A stretch of 64,000 bases of DNA from Maritimibacter fusiformis (GCF_008086115.1 NZ_VSIY01000014.1:1-64000); one strand, 5' to 3'. Shown: positions 7,949-17,270, counted from the first letter of the stretch. The notes: generated by a model from the sequence alone, not told the origin. Translations and numbers: made by a program.

Positions 7949-8836
7949 TCAATCGCTTTTCGCCAGCGCCCCGGCCTCGTCCAGGAGCGCCTGCAAGACC
8001 GGCGTGTGCGGCTCCTGGTAGGGCGCGACCAATCCGACACTGTGGGCCTCTCCCGGGCTGCGGATCGGGACGATGGACAGGCCCTTTCCGGCGGCCAGAA
8101 AGCGCGCCAGGTCGTCGGGCAGGATCGTGACCCAGTCGCCGCGCTCGACGTAGGAAACCAGCACCACCGTCGAGTTCGACTCCATTTCTGCCACCGGGGC
8201 CTGCCCCGAGTCCATGAACGCTTTGTTGATGATGCGCCGGTTCTGCATGTCCGGCGTCAGCAGGCACAGCTTTTCGCCGCCGATCTCGGCCCAGTCGACG
8301 CTGTCGCGCTTGGCCAGCCGGTGACCCTGCGCGCAGATCATCGTGTAGCTCTCGCGGTATAGCGGCACGGTCGAGACCCGGCCCAACGGTTCGTTGTCGA
8401 GGTAGGACACGCCCGCGTCGATCTCGAGGTTTTCCAGCATCGCGAGGATCTCGATCGAGGTGCGCGACTGGATGGTGAAGCGCACCTTTTCGTGGCGGTG
8501 CTGAAAGCCCGCGACCAGCCGCGATGCCCAGGTCAGCGCGGTGGGAATCACCGCCAGCCGCAGGCGCCCGCTCAGCCCCTCGCGGGAATAGCGCATCTCG
8601 TCGCGGAACCGGCGCACGTCGCCGACGATCTGGCGGGCCCATTCCAGCGCCCGCTGACCCTCCGGCGTCAACCCGCCATAGCGCGACCCGCGCCGCACAA
8701 GCTGCACCCCAAGCTGTTCCTCGAGCTGCTTGATCCCGGTCGACAGCGTCGGCTGCGTCAACCCAAGGCTCTGCGCGGCCCGTCCGAAGTGCTGTTCGTT
8801 CGCCAGCGCGATGAACATTTCCAACTTGCCAATCAT
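7949..8836 (-). CDS. LysR-family transcriptional regulator, probable fds regulator
   Basis: 295 residues. An N-terminal winged helix-turn-helix (about 1-62; HFGRAAQSLGLTQPTLSTGIKQLE is the recognition region, given here as the family hallmark) is followed by a substrate-binding domain (about 75-290). It sits directly upstream of fdsG on the same strand, the place occupied by LysR regulators of formate dehydrogenase operons in related bacteria, so formate or a related metabolite is the likely inducer. The start at ATG 8836 is preferred; a GTG at 8887 is possible but its ribosome site is too close. Confidence 0.88.
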   Translation of the reverse strand: MIGKLEMFIALANEQHFGRAAQSLGLTQPTLSTGIKQLEEQLGVQLVRRGSRYGGLTPEGQRALEWARQIVGDVRRFRDEMRYSREGLSGRLRLAVIPTALTWASRLVAGFQHRHEKVRFTIQSRTSIEILAMLENLEIDAGVSYLDNEPLGRVSTVPLYRESYTMICAQGHRLAKRDSVDWAEIGGEKLCLLTPDMQNRRIINKAFMDSGQAPVAEMESNSTVVLVSYVERGDWVTILPDDLARFLAAGKGLSIVPIRSPGEAHSVGLVAPYQEPHTPVLQALLDEAGALAKSD

Positions 8837-8917
8837 AATCGGATCATCCCATCGCTTGTTCGTTTTCCGATAGGGATTTTCTATCACCCTCCGGCGGACG
8901 GGTGCAAGGGCAGCATG

Positions 8918-9886
8918 CTACCCGTCGCGCGGTGCCGCGGCGCGGCGCAGGCGGTCGTTGATGGCGCGGCCCAGCCCGGTTTCGGGGATCGGCGAGACCG
9001 CGATGGGCGCGTCGCCGTCGGCGTCCAGCCGGTGCAGATGGTGAAACAGGTTCGCCGCCGCCTCGACCAGGTCGCCGGAGGGCGACAGGTTCAGGTCCGC
9101 CTCGACCGGGCCGAAGCCCAGCAGGCGTTCGCCGGGGGAGAGGTCGGTGGCGTCCAGGCGCAGCCCCGCGCGGGGGGCATAGTGGGATTGCAGCTGGCCC
9201 GGTGCGCTGACCGTATCGCCCGGCGCGGGCAGGGCCAGCGGCGCGCCGAGACAGGCCTCGACCGCCTCGGCGGGCAGGCCACCGGGGCGCAACAGCGTCG
9301 CGGCGGGGTCGAAGCCGACGATGGTGCTTTCCACCCCGACCGCGCAGGCGCCGCCGTCCAGAACCGCCGCGATCTTGCCGTCCAGCCCGGCCAGCACGTG
9401 ATCCGCCTCGGTCGGGCTGATCCGGCCCGAGGGGTTGGCCGAGGGGGCGGCGATGGGGCGGCCCGCCGCCTGCAGCAGCACGCGCGCCAGGGGCTGGTCC
9501 GGCACCCGCACCGCCACCGTGGGCAGCCCGGCCGAGACCAGCGGCGACAGGCGCGCGCCGGGCCGGATCGGCAGCACCAGCGTCAGCGGCCCGGGCCAGA
9601 ATGCCTCGGCCAGCCGTGCCGCGTCGCCCTCCAGCATCGCAATGTCACGCACCCGCGCCGCGTCGGGCAGATGCACGATCAGCGGGTTGAACCGGGGCCG
9701 CCCCTTGGCCTCGAAAATCCGCGCCACCGCCACGTCATCGGTCGCATCCGCGCCCAGGCCATAGACGGTCTCGGTCGGGAAACTGACCAGTTCACCGGCG
9801 CGCAGCAGCGCCGCCGCCCGCGCGATCCCCGCCGCGTCGGCCTTCAGCCGCGCCGTGCCTGTCCTTTCGGTGCCTTCACCCGCCAT
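8918..9886 (-). CDS. L-threonylcarbamoyladenylate synthase (Sua5/TsaC type)
   Basis: 322 residues. Makes threonylcarbamoyl-AMP from threonine, bicarbonate and ATP, the first step of the t6A37 tRNA modification. An N-terminal YrdC domain (about 12-195) shows the FPTETVYGLG start, the KGRPRFNPL motif and the SANPSG motif that bind ATP and threonine. The C-terminal part (about 215-318; SHYAPRAGLRL) is the Sua5 extension, so it is the long form rather than the short TsaC. It diverges from the acyl-CoA dehydrogenase gene across 105 bp. Confidence 0.94.
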   Translation of the reverse strand: MAGEGTERTGTARLKADAAGIARAAALLRAGELVSFPTETVYGLGADATDDVAVARIFEAKGRPRFNPLIVHLPDAARVRDIAMLEGDAARLAEAFWPGPLTLVLPIRPGARLSPLVSAGLPTVAVRVPDQPLARVLLQAAGRPIAAPSANPSGRISPTEADHVLAGLDGKIAAVLDGGACAVGVESTIVGFDPAATLLRPGGLPAEAVEACLGAPLALPAPGDTVSAPGQLQSHYAPRAGLRLDATDLSPGERLLGFGPVEADLNLSPSGDLVEAAANLFHHLHRLDADGDAPIAVSPIPETGLGRAINDRLRRAAAPRDG

Positions 9887-9991
9887 GACGTTGCGTTTCC
9901 GTTTTTTTCGGCCCTTCGGCGCGATAGGGTTGCGCCCAAAGCCTGCCTAGCGGGCGCGCCCCTGATTGCCAAGCCGGACGAAAGGAACTCC

Positions 9992-11707
9992 ATGCCGTAT
10001 CGCGCCCCCGTCAATGACCTCCGCTTTCTGCTCGACCACGTGGTCGGGTTCGACCAGGTCGCGGCCAGCGCGCGGCACGCCGAGGCGACGCCCGAGACCG
10101 TCGGCGCGATCCTGACCGAACTGGCCAGGCTGACCGACGACGTGATGGCGCCGCTGCAACGGGTCGGTGACACCAGGGGGGCAACGCTCGACAACGGCGT
10201 GGTGCGCGCCAGCCCCGGTTTCGGTGACGGCTACCGCCAGATCGCAGAAGGTGGCTGGGTCGGGGTTTCGGGCGATCCCGACTATGGCGGCATGGGCCTG
10301 CCGATCAGCCTGAGTGCGGCGGCCAACGACATGATGTCGGGCGCCTGCCTTGCCCTGCAACTCAACCCGCTGTTGACCCAGGGCCAGATCGACGCGCTGG
10401 AGCATCACGCCTCGGACGCGCTCAAGGCACTCTACCTGCCGAAACTGATGTCGGGGGAATGGACCGGCACGATGAACCTGACCGAGCCGCAGGCGGGTTC
10501 GGATGTCGGTGCGCTGACCACCAAGGCGGTGCCCAATGGTGACGGCACATTCGCGATCACCGGGCAGAAGATCTTCATCTCCTGGGGTGATCACGACATG
10601 GCGGAAAACGTCTGTCACCTGGTGCTGGCGCGGCTGCCTGACGGGGCGCCGGGCACGCGAGGGATCAGCCTGTTCATGGTGCCGAAGTTCATTCCTGACC
10701 AAGACGGCAACCCCGGCCAGCGCAACAGCCTTCGCGTGGTCAGCCTCGAACACAAGATGGGCCTGCACGCCAGCCCCACCTGCGTGATGAGCTTCGAGGG
10801 TGCGACCGGCTGGCTGGTGGGCGCGGAGCATGCCGGCATGAAGGCGATGTTCACCATGATGAACAACGCCCGCCTGATGGTCGGCGTGCAGGGCATCGGC
10901 GTGGCCGAGGGCGCCTATCAGCACGCGCTGGCGCATGCGCGTGAACGGGTGCAGGGCAAGACCCCGATAGAGGGCGGCACCGGCACCATCGTCGATTTCC
11001 CCGACGTGCGCCGGATGCTGGTCCAGATGAAGGCCGAGATCACCGCCGCGCGCGCCATCGCGTTGGCCTGTGCCGTGGCGATCGACATGGAGCGCGCGAC
11101 CGGCGAGGCCGAGTGGGCGGCGCGCGCCGCGCTTCTGACCCCGATCGCCAAGTCCTATGGCACCGATACCGGCATCCTCGTCGCCCAGCTTGGCGTGCAG
11201 GTGCACGGCGGCATGGGCTATGTCGAGGAAACCGGGGCGGCGCAGTTTTACCGCGACGTGCGCGTCACCTCGATCTACGAGGGCACCAACGGCATCCAGG
11301 CGATGGACCTTGTCGGGCGCAAGATGATGGACGGGGGCGACGCCGCCTGCCGCCTGCTGGAAGAGGTCGAGGCCAACGCCGAAGCCGCACGTGCCACTCT
11401 GCCGACGCTGGCCGAAGCGGTCTGGGACGCCAGCGAGACCCTGCGCGAGACGGTGGAATGGCTGGTCGGACAGGACATGCAGGACAGGTTCGCGGGCGCG
11501 GTGCCGTTCCAGTCGGCCTTCGCCCGCGTGCTGGGCGCGCACTACCTGCTCAAGGCCGCGCTGGCCGAGGGGGGCGAGGGGCCGCGCACCGCGCTGGCGA
11601 CCTTTCACGTCACCCGGCTCTTGCCGGAATACCGCGCGCTTCTCGACCAGGCCCGCGCCGGGGCGGCGGGGCTTTATGCGCTGTCGGTCGAGGATCTGGC
11701 CGGATGA
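9992..11707 (+). CDS. Acyl-CoA dehydrogenase, DmdC-like large form
   Basis: 571 residues, longer than the ordinary 380-residue acyl-CoA dehydrogenases and with the extended N- and C-termini of the DmdC (3-methylmercaptopropionyl-CoA dehydrogenase) group. The FAD/substrate motifs MNLTEPQAGSD (161-171) and KIFISWGDHD (193-202) are present and the catalytic base is E430 in SIYEGTNG. The C-terminal alpha domain (about 450-565) is the one found in this subgroup. Electrons would pass to ETF and the ETF-QO at 18.3 kb. Whether the substrate is methylmercaptopropionyl-CoA or a fatty acyl-CoA cannot be told. Start chosen behind AAAGGA. Its stop overlaps the next start as ATGA. Confidence 0.9.
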   Translation: MPYRAPVNDLRFLLDHVVGFDQVAASARHAEATPETVGAILTELARLTDDVMAPLQRVGDTRGATLDNGVVRASPGFGDGYRQIAEGGWVGVSGDPDYGGMGLPISLSAAANDMMSGACLALQLNPLLTQGQIDALEHHASDALKALYLPKLMSGEWTGTMNLTEPQAGSDVGALTTKAVPNGDGTFAITGQKIFISWGDHDMAENVCHLVLARLPDGAPGTRGISLFMVPKFIPDQDGNPGQRNSLRVVSLEHKMGLHASPTCVMSFEGATGWLVGAEHAGMKAMFTMMNNARLMVGVQGIGVAEGAYQHALAHARERVQGKTPIEGGTGTIVDFPDVRRMLVQMKAEITAARAIALACAVAIDMERATGEAEWAARAALLTPIAKSYGTDTGILVAQLGVQVHGGMGYVEETGAAQFYRDVRVTSIYEGTNGIQAMDLVGRKMMDGGDAACRLLEEVEANAEAARATLPTLAEAVWDASETLRETVEWLVGQDMQDRFAGAVPFQSAFARVLGAHYLLKAALAEGGEGPRTALATFHVTRLLPEYRALLDQARAGAAGLYALSVEDLAG

Positions 11708-12741
11708 ACGCGCCCCTGACCTTTCCGTGGGAGACACCGCCGCCCCCCGGCGAGGCCATCGAACTGGCCGAGAACCTTCTGTGGTTGCGCATCCCGATGC
11801 CGTTCCGGCTGGATCACGTCAATTCCTATGCCCTGTGGGACAACGACGGCTGGACCATCGTGGACACCGGCATCGACAGCGAAGACACCCGCGCACTGTG
11901 GCGCGACCTGATGCGCGGCCCGCTCGGCGGCAAGCCGGTGGCGCGGCTGATCGTGACCCATCCCCACCCCGACCACATCGGGCTGGCGGGCTGGTTCCAG
12001 ACCGAGTTCGGGGTCGAGCTGATCACCACCCAGACCGCCTGGCTCTATGCCCGGATGCTGCAACTCGACCGTCAACTCAAGCCGGTGGACGAAACCCTCG
12101 CCTATTGGCGTGCCGGCGGCATGGACCCGGAACTCTATGAAAAACGCCGCACCGAGCGGCCGTTCAATTTCGCCGACCTCGTGGCCGACCTGCCGCTGGG
12201 CTATCGCCGGGTCAAGGAGGGCAGCACGCTGCGCTTTGGCGGGCGCACCTGGGACGTGCATATCGGCAACGGCCACGCGCCCGAGCACGCGACTTTCTGG
12301 TCGCGCGACGACGAACTGGTGATCGGCGGCGACCAGCTTCTGGCCACGATCAGCCCGAACCTCGGCGTTCACGCCACCGAACCCGATGCCGACCCGGTCG
12401 GTGACTGGCTGGAAAGCTGCGAATACCTCAGCCAGTTCGCCGACGATCATCAATTGGTCCTGCCCGGCCACAAGCTGTGCTTCATGGGGCTTCCGACCCG
12501 GATGCGGCAGTTGATCGACAACCACCATTTCGCGCTCGACCGGCTGATGGAGTTCCTCGACCAGCCGCGCACCGCCGCCGAGTGCTTCAAGCCGCTGTTC
12601 AAGCGCAAGATCGGCGAGGGCGAATACTCGCTGGCGCTGAACGAGGCCATCGGGCACCTCAACCACCTCTACCGCACCGGCAAGATCACCCGGCGGCGCC
12701 GCGCCAGCGACGACGCCTGGCTGTGGCAGCGCAAGGGCTGA
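11704..12741 (+). CDS. MBL-fold metallo-hydrolase
   Basis: 345 residues with a metallo-beta-lactamase fold. The metal motif THPHPDH places ligands at H86, H88, D90 and H91; further ligands are likely in GHAPEH (about residue 190) and the Asp of GGDQLL. The start ATG overlaps the acyl-CoA dehydrogenase stop, so the two are translationally coupled and may act on the same acyl-CoA, for instance as a thioesterase-like hydrolase. A C-terminal helical region (about 270-335) is seen in the related long MBL proteins. The substrate is unknown. Confidence 0.9.
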   Translation: MNAPLTFPWETPPPPGEAIELAENLLWLRIPMPFRLDHVNSYALWDNDGWTIVDTGIDSEDTRALWRDLMRGPLGGKPVARLIVTHPHPDHIGLAGWFQTEFGVELITTQTAWLYARMLQLDRQLKPVDETLAYWRAGGMDPELYEKRRTERPFNFADLVADLPLGYRRVKEGSTLRFGGRTWDVHIGNGHAPEHATFWSRDDELVIGGDQLLATISPNLGVHATEPDADPVGDWLESCEYLSQFADDHQLVLPGHKLCFMGLPTRMRQLIDNHHFALDRLMEFLDQPRTAAECFKPLFKRKIGEGEYSLALNEAIGHLNHLYRTGKITRRRRASDDAWLWQRKG

Positions 12742-12870
12742 GCGGCGCGAGGCGTGCACGGGCGCAACGGGCCGGTCAAAATTCACGTGAGGCCCGCAAC
12801 CGGGCCGTGACAGCCCGCGACAAATCGTCTAAGCCAACCGGACACTGACGGCCAAGGGCGAGGACGAAGA

Positions 12871-13005
12871 ATGGCGGACTACAAGCACGGGACAATGGAC
12901 ACCCGCGAACAGGAAAAGACATTCGAGGGCTTCATCAAGTTCCTCGTGCGCTCGGCGATCGCGACCATCATCGTGGTCATTCTGCTCGCAATTTTCGGGG
13001 CGTGA
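12871..13005 (+). CDS. aa3-type cytochrome c oxidase subunit IV (44 aa)
   Basis: 44 residues, too short for most gene finders. It opens MADYKHGTMDTREQEKTFEG, the hallmark of the bacterial aa3 oxidase subunit IV family, and continues into a single transmembrane helix (about 22-43, SAIATIIVVILLAIFG). A GAGGACGAAG ribosome site precedes the ATG. In Paracoccus-type oxidases this subunit is a single helix bound to the catalytic subunits without a known essential role. The other oxidase genes are not in the window. Confidence 0.9.
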   Translation: MADYKHGTMDTREQEKTFEGFIKFLVRSAIATIIVVILLAIFGA

Positions 13006-13056
13006 TTGCCGGCGGCCGGTTTCCGGCCGCGACAAGATTTTATCGGTGGGTTTCGT

Positions 13057-13650
13057 ATGCGACGCATTTTCCTGTCTCTGTTTCTTCTGATCGGCCTCGC
13101 CGCCTGTGCGGCCGAGCCGGTCTGGGCCCCGGACGAAGAGGTGGCGCGCGCGCATTATTCCACCGGCGGCCCGCCGATGATCACGCTGATGACCATGATC
13201 AACACCCGCTCCGGCAACGGCGGCCATGCCGCGCTTCTGGTCAGCGGGTCCGAGCGTCTGCTGTTCGACCCGGCCGGATCGTTCAAGCATCCGCGCCTGC
13301 CCGAGCGCAATGACGTGGTCTATGGCATGACCGACGCGGCGGTCGATTTCTACATCGACTACCACTCGCGCGAGACCTGGCGCGTGATAAAGCAGGATCT
13401 GGTGGTCAGCCCCGAGGTCGCCGAAATGGCGCTTGCGGCGATCAAGGAGTATGGCGCGGTGCCCAAGGCGTTCTGCACCAACGCGATCACCACGATCCTC
13501 AAGGATCTGCCCGGGTTCGAATCGATCCATGTCACGATGTTCCCGACCGCCGCGCAAGAGGCCTTTGCCAAGCTGCCCGGCGTCGTGACCAGCGAATATC
13601 ACGACAACGACCCCGACAATAACGGCTACCTCCTGGCGCGCGGCATCTGA
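13057..13650 (+). CDS. Predicted lipoprotein with possible papain-like fold
   Basis: 197 residues. The N-terminus is a lipoprotein signal peptide (MRRIFLSLFLLIGLAAC), with the lipobox LAAC putting the lipidated cysteine at about residue 17. The mature part contains GGHAALLV (about residue 54) and a later CTNAIT (about 138). A His in a beta-strand followed by a Cys at a helix start is the arrangement of circularly permuted papain-like enzymes such as LRAT/NlpC relatives. That is an inference from two motifs only. The start at 13057 fits the signal peptide better than the in-frame ATG at 13006. Conserved in related Rhodobacteraceae in my recollection; function unknown. Confidence 0.75.
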   Translation: MRRIFLSLFLLIGLAACAAEPVWAPDEEVARAHYSTGGPPMITLMTMINTRSGNGGHAALLVSGSERLLFDPAGSFKHPRLPERNDVVYGMTDAAVDFYIDYHSRETWRVIKQDLVVSPEVAEMALAAIKEYGAVPKAFCTNAITTILKDLPGFESIHVTMFPTAAQEAFAKLPGVVTSEYHDNDPDNNGYLLARGI

Positions 13651-13756
13651 GGCGCCGGAGCCCCGCGCGCCCCGGACTTGAGCTTTGCCGCGCTTCGGCG
13701 CATTCATGACCCATGCAGACCGAACCGACCCTGGCAGGGCGCTACCGGGTGGCGCG

Positions 13757-15613
13757 ATGAAACAGCCTTTCGGCGTGATCCTCGCCGGCGGGCAGGCGCG
13801 GCGCATGGGCGGCGGCGACAAGGCGCTGTTGCAGCTTGGCGGCCAGACCCTGCTTGCCCATGTGGCCGAACGGCTGGAACCGCAGGTCGCGCGCCTGGCA
13901 CTGAACGCCAATGGCGACCCGGCGCGCTTCGGTCCGCTGGATTTCGACATCGTTCCCGACTCGGTGGCCGGCCAGTCCGGGCCGCTGGCCGGCGTGCTGG
14001 CGGGGCTGGACTGGGCGGCGGCGCTGGGGGCCGATCATGTGGTGACCGTGGCCGCCGACACGCCGTTCTTCCCCTGCGATCTGGTGCCGCGCCTGGTGCT
14101 TGCCGCCGAGACGGAGGGGCAGCCGATCGCGCTGGCCCGCAGCCCCGAGGGCATTCATCCGACCTTCGGCCTCTGGCCCGTCGCGTTGCGCGAGGCGTTG
14201 CGCCAGGCGCTGGCGGACGGCACCCGCAAGCTGCGCGCCTGGGCCGCCGAGCAAGGCGCGGCATTCGCGGATTTCCCGGCCCAGACGCCGGATGCTTTTT
14301 TCAACATCAACACCCCCGACGACCTCGCCGCCGCGCGCGCGCATCTCGCCCCCGCCGACGCCGCGACACCGCTTGCCGCCGACTGTTTCGCCGAGCCCGA
14401 GGCGCAGGGGTTGGCCAGCGTGGCCGAGGCGCAGGCGCGTCTGCGCGCCTCGCTGCACCCGGTCACCGGGATCGAGACGGTGGGGCTGGCCGAGGCGGCG
14501 GGCCGCATCCTCGCCCGCGACGTGACCGCACGCCGCGCCAATCCGCCCGCCACAAATTCGGCGATGGACGGCTATGCCTTCGCCCATGCCAGCCTGTCGG
14601 GCGCGCCCCTGAAGTTGACCGAAGGCCGCTCCGCTGCCGGGGCGCCCTTCGCCGGCACGGTCCCGCCGGGCCATGCCCTGCGCATCTTCACCGGCGCGCT
14701 GTTGCCTGTGGGCACCGATACGGTGGTGATGCAGGAAAACACCACCGCCGAGGGCGGGCACCTGACCCTCACCGCCGCCCCCGCGCCGCGCGCCAACACA
14801 CGCCCCACCGGCGAGGATGTTGCCGAAGGCGCGTCGGTGCTGGCCGCCACCCGCCGCCTTGGCCCGCGCGAAGTCGGGCTGCTCGCCGCGGTCGGGGTCG
14901 CCAAGGTCGCGGTGCGCCAGCGCCTGCGCGTCGGCGTGCTGTCGACCGGCGATGAACTCGTCGCCCCTGACACCGACGCCACCCCCGGCCAGACCTTCGA
15001 CGCCAACCGCCCGATGCTGATCGGCATGGCCGCCGGCTGGGGGCACGCGGTCACCGACCTTGGCCACGTGCCGGACGACCGTGCGGCGCTCAGGGCGCGG
15101 CTGGACGAGGCCAGCGCAGGGCTGGACGCGATCCTGACCTCCGGCGGCGCCTCGGTGGGCGACGAGGATCACGTCTCGGCGCTCTTGCGCGAGGCGGGGC
15201 AGGTGGCGCAATGGCGCGTGGCGCTCAAGCCGGGCAAGCCGCTTTTGCTGAGCCAGTGGCGGCGGGTGCCGGTGTTCGGGCTGCCGGGCAACTCGGTTTC
15301 GGCCTTCACCACCGCCTGCCTGTTCGTCCATCCGGCACTGTCGCTGATGGCAGGGGGCGCGTGGTCCGAGCCGCGCGGCCTGACCCTGCCGGCCGGTTTC
15401 ACCCTGTCAAAACGCGCCGGGCGGCGGGCGTTTCTCAGGGCGCGGATGCGCGCCGATGGCACGGTCGAAACCTTCCGTTCTGACAGCTCCGGCATGATCT
15501 CGGGGCTGGCCTGGGCCGATGGCTTTGTCGAGCTGCCCGAAGCGGCCTGCGAGATCGCCCCGGGCGACCCGGTGCGCTATCTGCCGTTCACGGAGTTCGG
15601 GCTGAGCGCCTAA
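13757..15613 (+). CDS. MobA-MoeA fusion: molybdenum cofactor guanylyl- and molybdotransferase
   Basis: 618 residues. The first about 200 are MobA-like: the nucleotide loop LAGGQARRMGGGDKA (9-23), the AADTPF Mg site (99-104) and the NINTPDD motif (183-189). They would attach GMP to molybdopterin. From about 205 on the protein is MoeA-like: NSAMDGYA (267-274), TGALLP (312-317), LSTGDEL (395-401) and TSGGASVGDEDHV (461-473). That half inserts molybdate into adenylyl-molybdopterin. Both active-site sets look intact. The two activities act in sequence on Mo-MPT and bis-MGD, which FdsA upstream requires. Start ATG 13757 is where MobA homologues begin; an in-frame ATG upstream at 13706 adds unlike residues. 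Confidence 0.92.
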   Translation: MKQPFGVILAGGQARRMGGGDKALLQLGGQTLLAHVAERLEPQVARLALNANGDPARFGPLDFDIVPDSVAGQSGPLAGVLAGLDWAAALGADHVVTVAADTPFFPCDLVPRLVLAAETEGQPIALARSPEGIHPTFGLWPVALREALRQALADGTRKLRAWAAEQGAAFADFPAQTPDAFFNINTPDDLAAARAHLAPADAATPLAADCFAEPEAQGLASVAEAQARLRASLHPVTGIETVGLAEAAGRILARDVTARRANPPATNSAMDGYAFAHASLSGAPLKLTEGRSAAGAPFAGTVPPGHALRIFTGALLPVGTDTVVMQENTTAEGGHLTLTAAPAPRANTRPTGEDVAEGASVLAATRRLGPREVGLLAAVGVAKVAVRQRLRVGVLSTGDELVAPDTDATPGQTFDANRPMLIGMAAGWGHAVTDLGHVPDDRAALRARLDEASAGLDAILTSGGASVGDEDHVSALLREAGQVAQWRVALKPGKPLLLSQWRRVPVFGLPGNSVSAFTTACLFVHPALSLMAGGAWSEPRGLTLPAGFTLSKRAGRRAFLRARMRADGTVETFRSDSSGMISGLAWADGFVELPEAACEIAPGDPVRYLPFTEFGLSA

Positions 15614-16638
15614 TCAAACGTCCCCGTCACGCGCCCCAGAAGCATGAAGGCCCGCGCCGTGCGGGTGTCGCCGAGGCGTGACATCTCGCTGTCGTCGGCG
15701 CGCGGTTCGAACTCCGAGATCACCTCGTCGAAGCGGCGCAGGAAATGGTGCACCGCGTCGCGAAAGATCGTGTCCTGTTTCATCCGCGCCGCCGTCAGCG
15801 CCAGCGACGAGCGGTCGCGCACGCCGCCCAATGCCGCCACCGCGCGGCCGCGTTCGCCCTGGGCAAAGCGGCGCCAGACCTCGGGACGGGCGCGGTCGGG
15901 GCGCAGGTCGTCCATATAGACACTGTCCTGGCTGAGCAGCGTCAGCACGTCCTGCGCCGCCTGGATCAGGCTGGCCACCTTGCGGTCCGACAGCGCCCGG
16001 CGCAGCGCGGCGAAGCCTTCGACATCCTCGGCGCTTTCGGGAAAGTTCACCGCCCGGATCAGGTCGTCGATGGCGATCGGCGAGGCCACCGCCCCCTCGG
16101 GCGTGTCGAGCGGCAGCGACGCCTGGTCGTCGTCCTCCGCGCCGGTGGGAAACGGGCTGGGCCGTTCCGGCGGCGACAGCTTGCGGATGCCGTCCGGGCG
16201 GGATGAGGCGAAGGTGGCGATGGTCTGTTCGGTGTGGCGCTGGGCCTGGGCGATTTCTTCGAGCTTGCGGGAAAAGTCGATCGACTTGGCGGCCAGCGCC
16301 TGGGTTTTCTGGGCCTGCAAATGGGTCTGGCGCATCGCCTCCAGCGTGGTGCGCAGCCGCGCGCTTTCGTCGCGCATCACCCGGACCGAGCGCGCCGCCG
16401 ACGCCGCCAGCCAGATCACCGCCACCGGCAGCACCACCGCCACAAGCACCAGGACGAAGCGCAGCGCCTGGCCCGCGTCGGGGCCGGTGCCGCCCAGCAC
16501 CACGAAGAACACCGCGCAACCGACCAGCCAGATCACCGACAACGCGATCGCCACCATGTCCGCCAGGCTCAGCCCGCGGCCACGATTGCGCCCATAGACC
16601 CCGAGGTCCATCGCGCCGTTCCTTTTCCCGTCCGCCAT
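15610..16638 (-). CDS. Conserved two-helix membrane protein of unknown function
   Basis: 342 residues. Two transmembrane helices lie near the N-terminus (about 26-49 and 59-83), followed by a coiled-coil-like segment (about 85-145, rich in Gln, Ala, Lys and Glu) and an acidic and then helical soluble domain to the C-terminus. No recognised enzyme motif. It converges on mobA-moeA, with the stop codons overlapping by three to four bases. Membrane-anchored coiled-coil architecture suggests a structural or cell-envelope role, but this is a guess. Confidence 0.8.
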   Translation of the reverse strand: MADGKRNGAMDLGVYGRNRGRGLSLADMVAIALSVIWLVGCAVFFVVLGGTGPDAGQALRFVLVLVAVVLPVAVIWLAASAARSVRVMRDESARLRTTLEAMRQTHLQAQKTQALAAKSIDFSRKLEEIAQAQRHTEQTIATFASSRPDGIRKLSPPERPSPFPTGAEDDDQASLPLDTPEGAVASPIAIDDLIRAVNFPESAEDVEGFAALRRALSDRKVASLIQAAQDVLTLLSQDSVYMDDLRPDRARPEVWRRFAQGERGRAVAALGGVRDRSSLALTAARMKQDTIFRDAVHHFLRRFDEVISEFEPRADDSEMSRLGDTRTARAFMLLGRVTGTFD

Positions 16639-16661
16639 GTGCTTTTCCCTGGCTTCCGGTC

Positions 16662-17132
16662 CTAGATATAGTCGATTTCGAGGATCTCGTAGCTCTTTTC
16701 TCCGCCGGGCGTGCGCACCTCGACGCTGTCGCCTTTTTCCTTGCCGATCAGGGCGCGGGCCAGCGGCGACTTGATATTGAGCTTGCCCTTTTCCAGATCG
16801 GCCTCGGGTTCACCGACGATCTGGTAGGTCTTTTCCTCGTCGCTGTCCTCGTCGACCAGCCTGACGGTGGCGCCGAACTTGATCGGGCCGGACAGCTTGG
16901 CCGGGTCGATCACCTCGGCCAGGCCGATGATGCCCTCAAGCTCCTTCACCCGGCCCTCGATGAAGCTCTGTTTTTCGCGGGCGGCGTGGTATTCGGCGTT
17001 CTCCGACAGATCGCCATGCTCGCGCGCCTCGGCGATGGCCTTGATCACCGCCGGACGCTCGACCGACTTGAGTTGCTTCAATTCGTCGTTCAGCACCGTG
17101 TGACCGGTGCGGGTCAGAAGGATCTTTTCCAT
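16662..17132 (-). CDS. greA: Transcription elongation factor GreA
   Basis: 156 residues, standard length. The N-terminal coiled coil (about 1-75) reaches into the RNA polymerase secondary channel; the acidic tip [10 protein letters not shown] (about 40-49) with conserved Asp and Glu stimulates transcript cleavage in backtracked complexes. The C-terminal FKBP-like domain (about 80-156) ends [10 protein letters not shown], as in alphaproteobacterial GreA. It diverges from the PAP2 gene. Confidence 0.97.
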   Translation of the reverse strand: MEKILLTRTGHTVLNDELKQLKSVERPAVIKAIAEAREHGDLSENAEYHAAREKQSFIEGRVKELEGIIGLAEVIDPAKLSGPIKFGATVRLVDEDSDEEKTYQIVGEPEADLEKGKLNIKSPLARALIGKEKGDSVEVRTPGGEKSYEILEIDYI

Positions 17133-17270
17133 GAAAGGTCTTCACCTGTAGTTTGCGGGGCCGCTGTCGGGATTCCCCCTTGCAGCCAACAAATCGTCAC
17201 ATTCTTCAGACATAGCAGCCTAGGGGCGCCGCGTTCCCCACGAGAGAAGAACAAAACCGGGTGGTTTGCA

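Noticed and set aside
8492..9991. Upstream in-frame extension of the acyl-CoA dehydrogenase
   Set aside because: It overlaps Sua5 and the LysR gene on the other strand and is Arg/Gln-rich; the real start at 9992 has a ribosome site and the family N-terminus.
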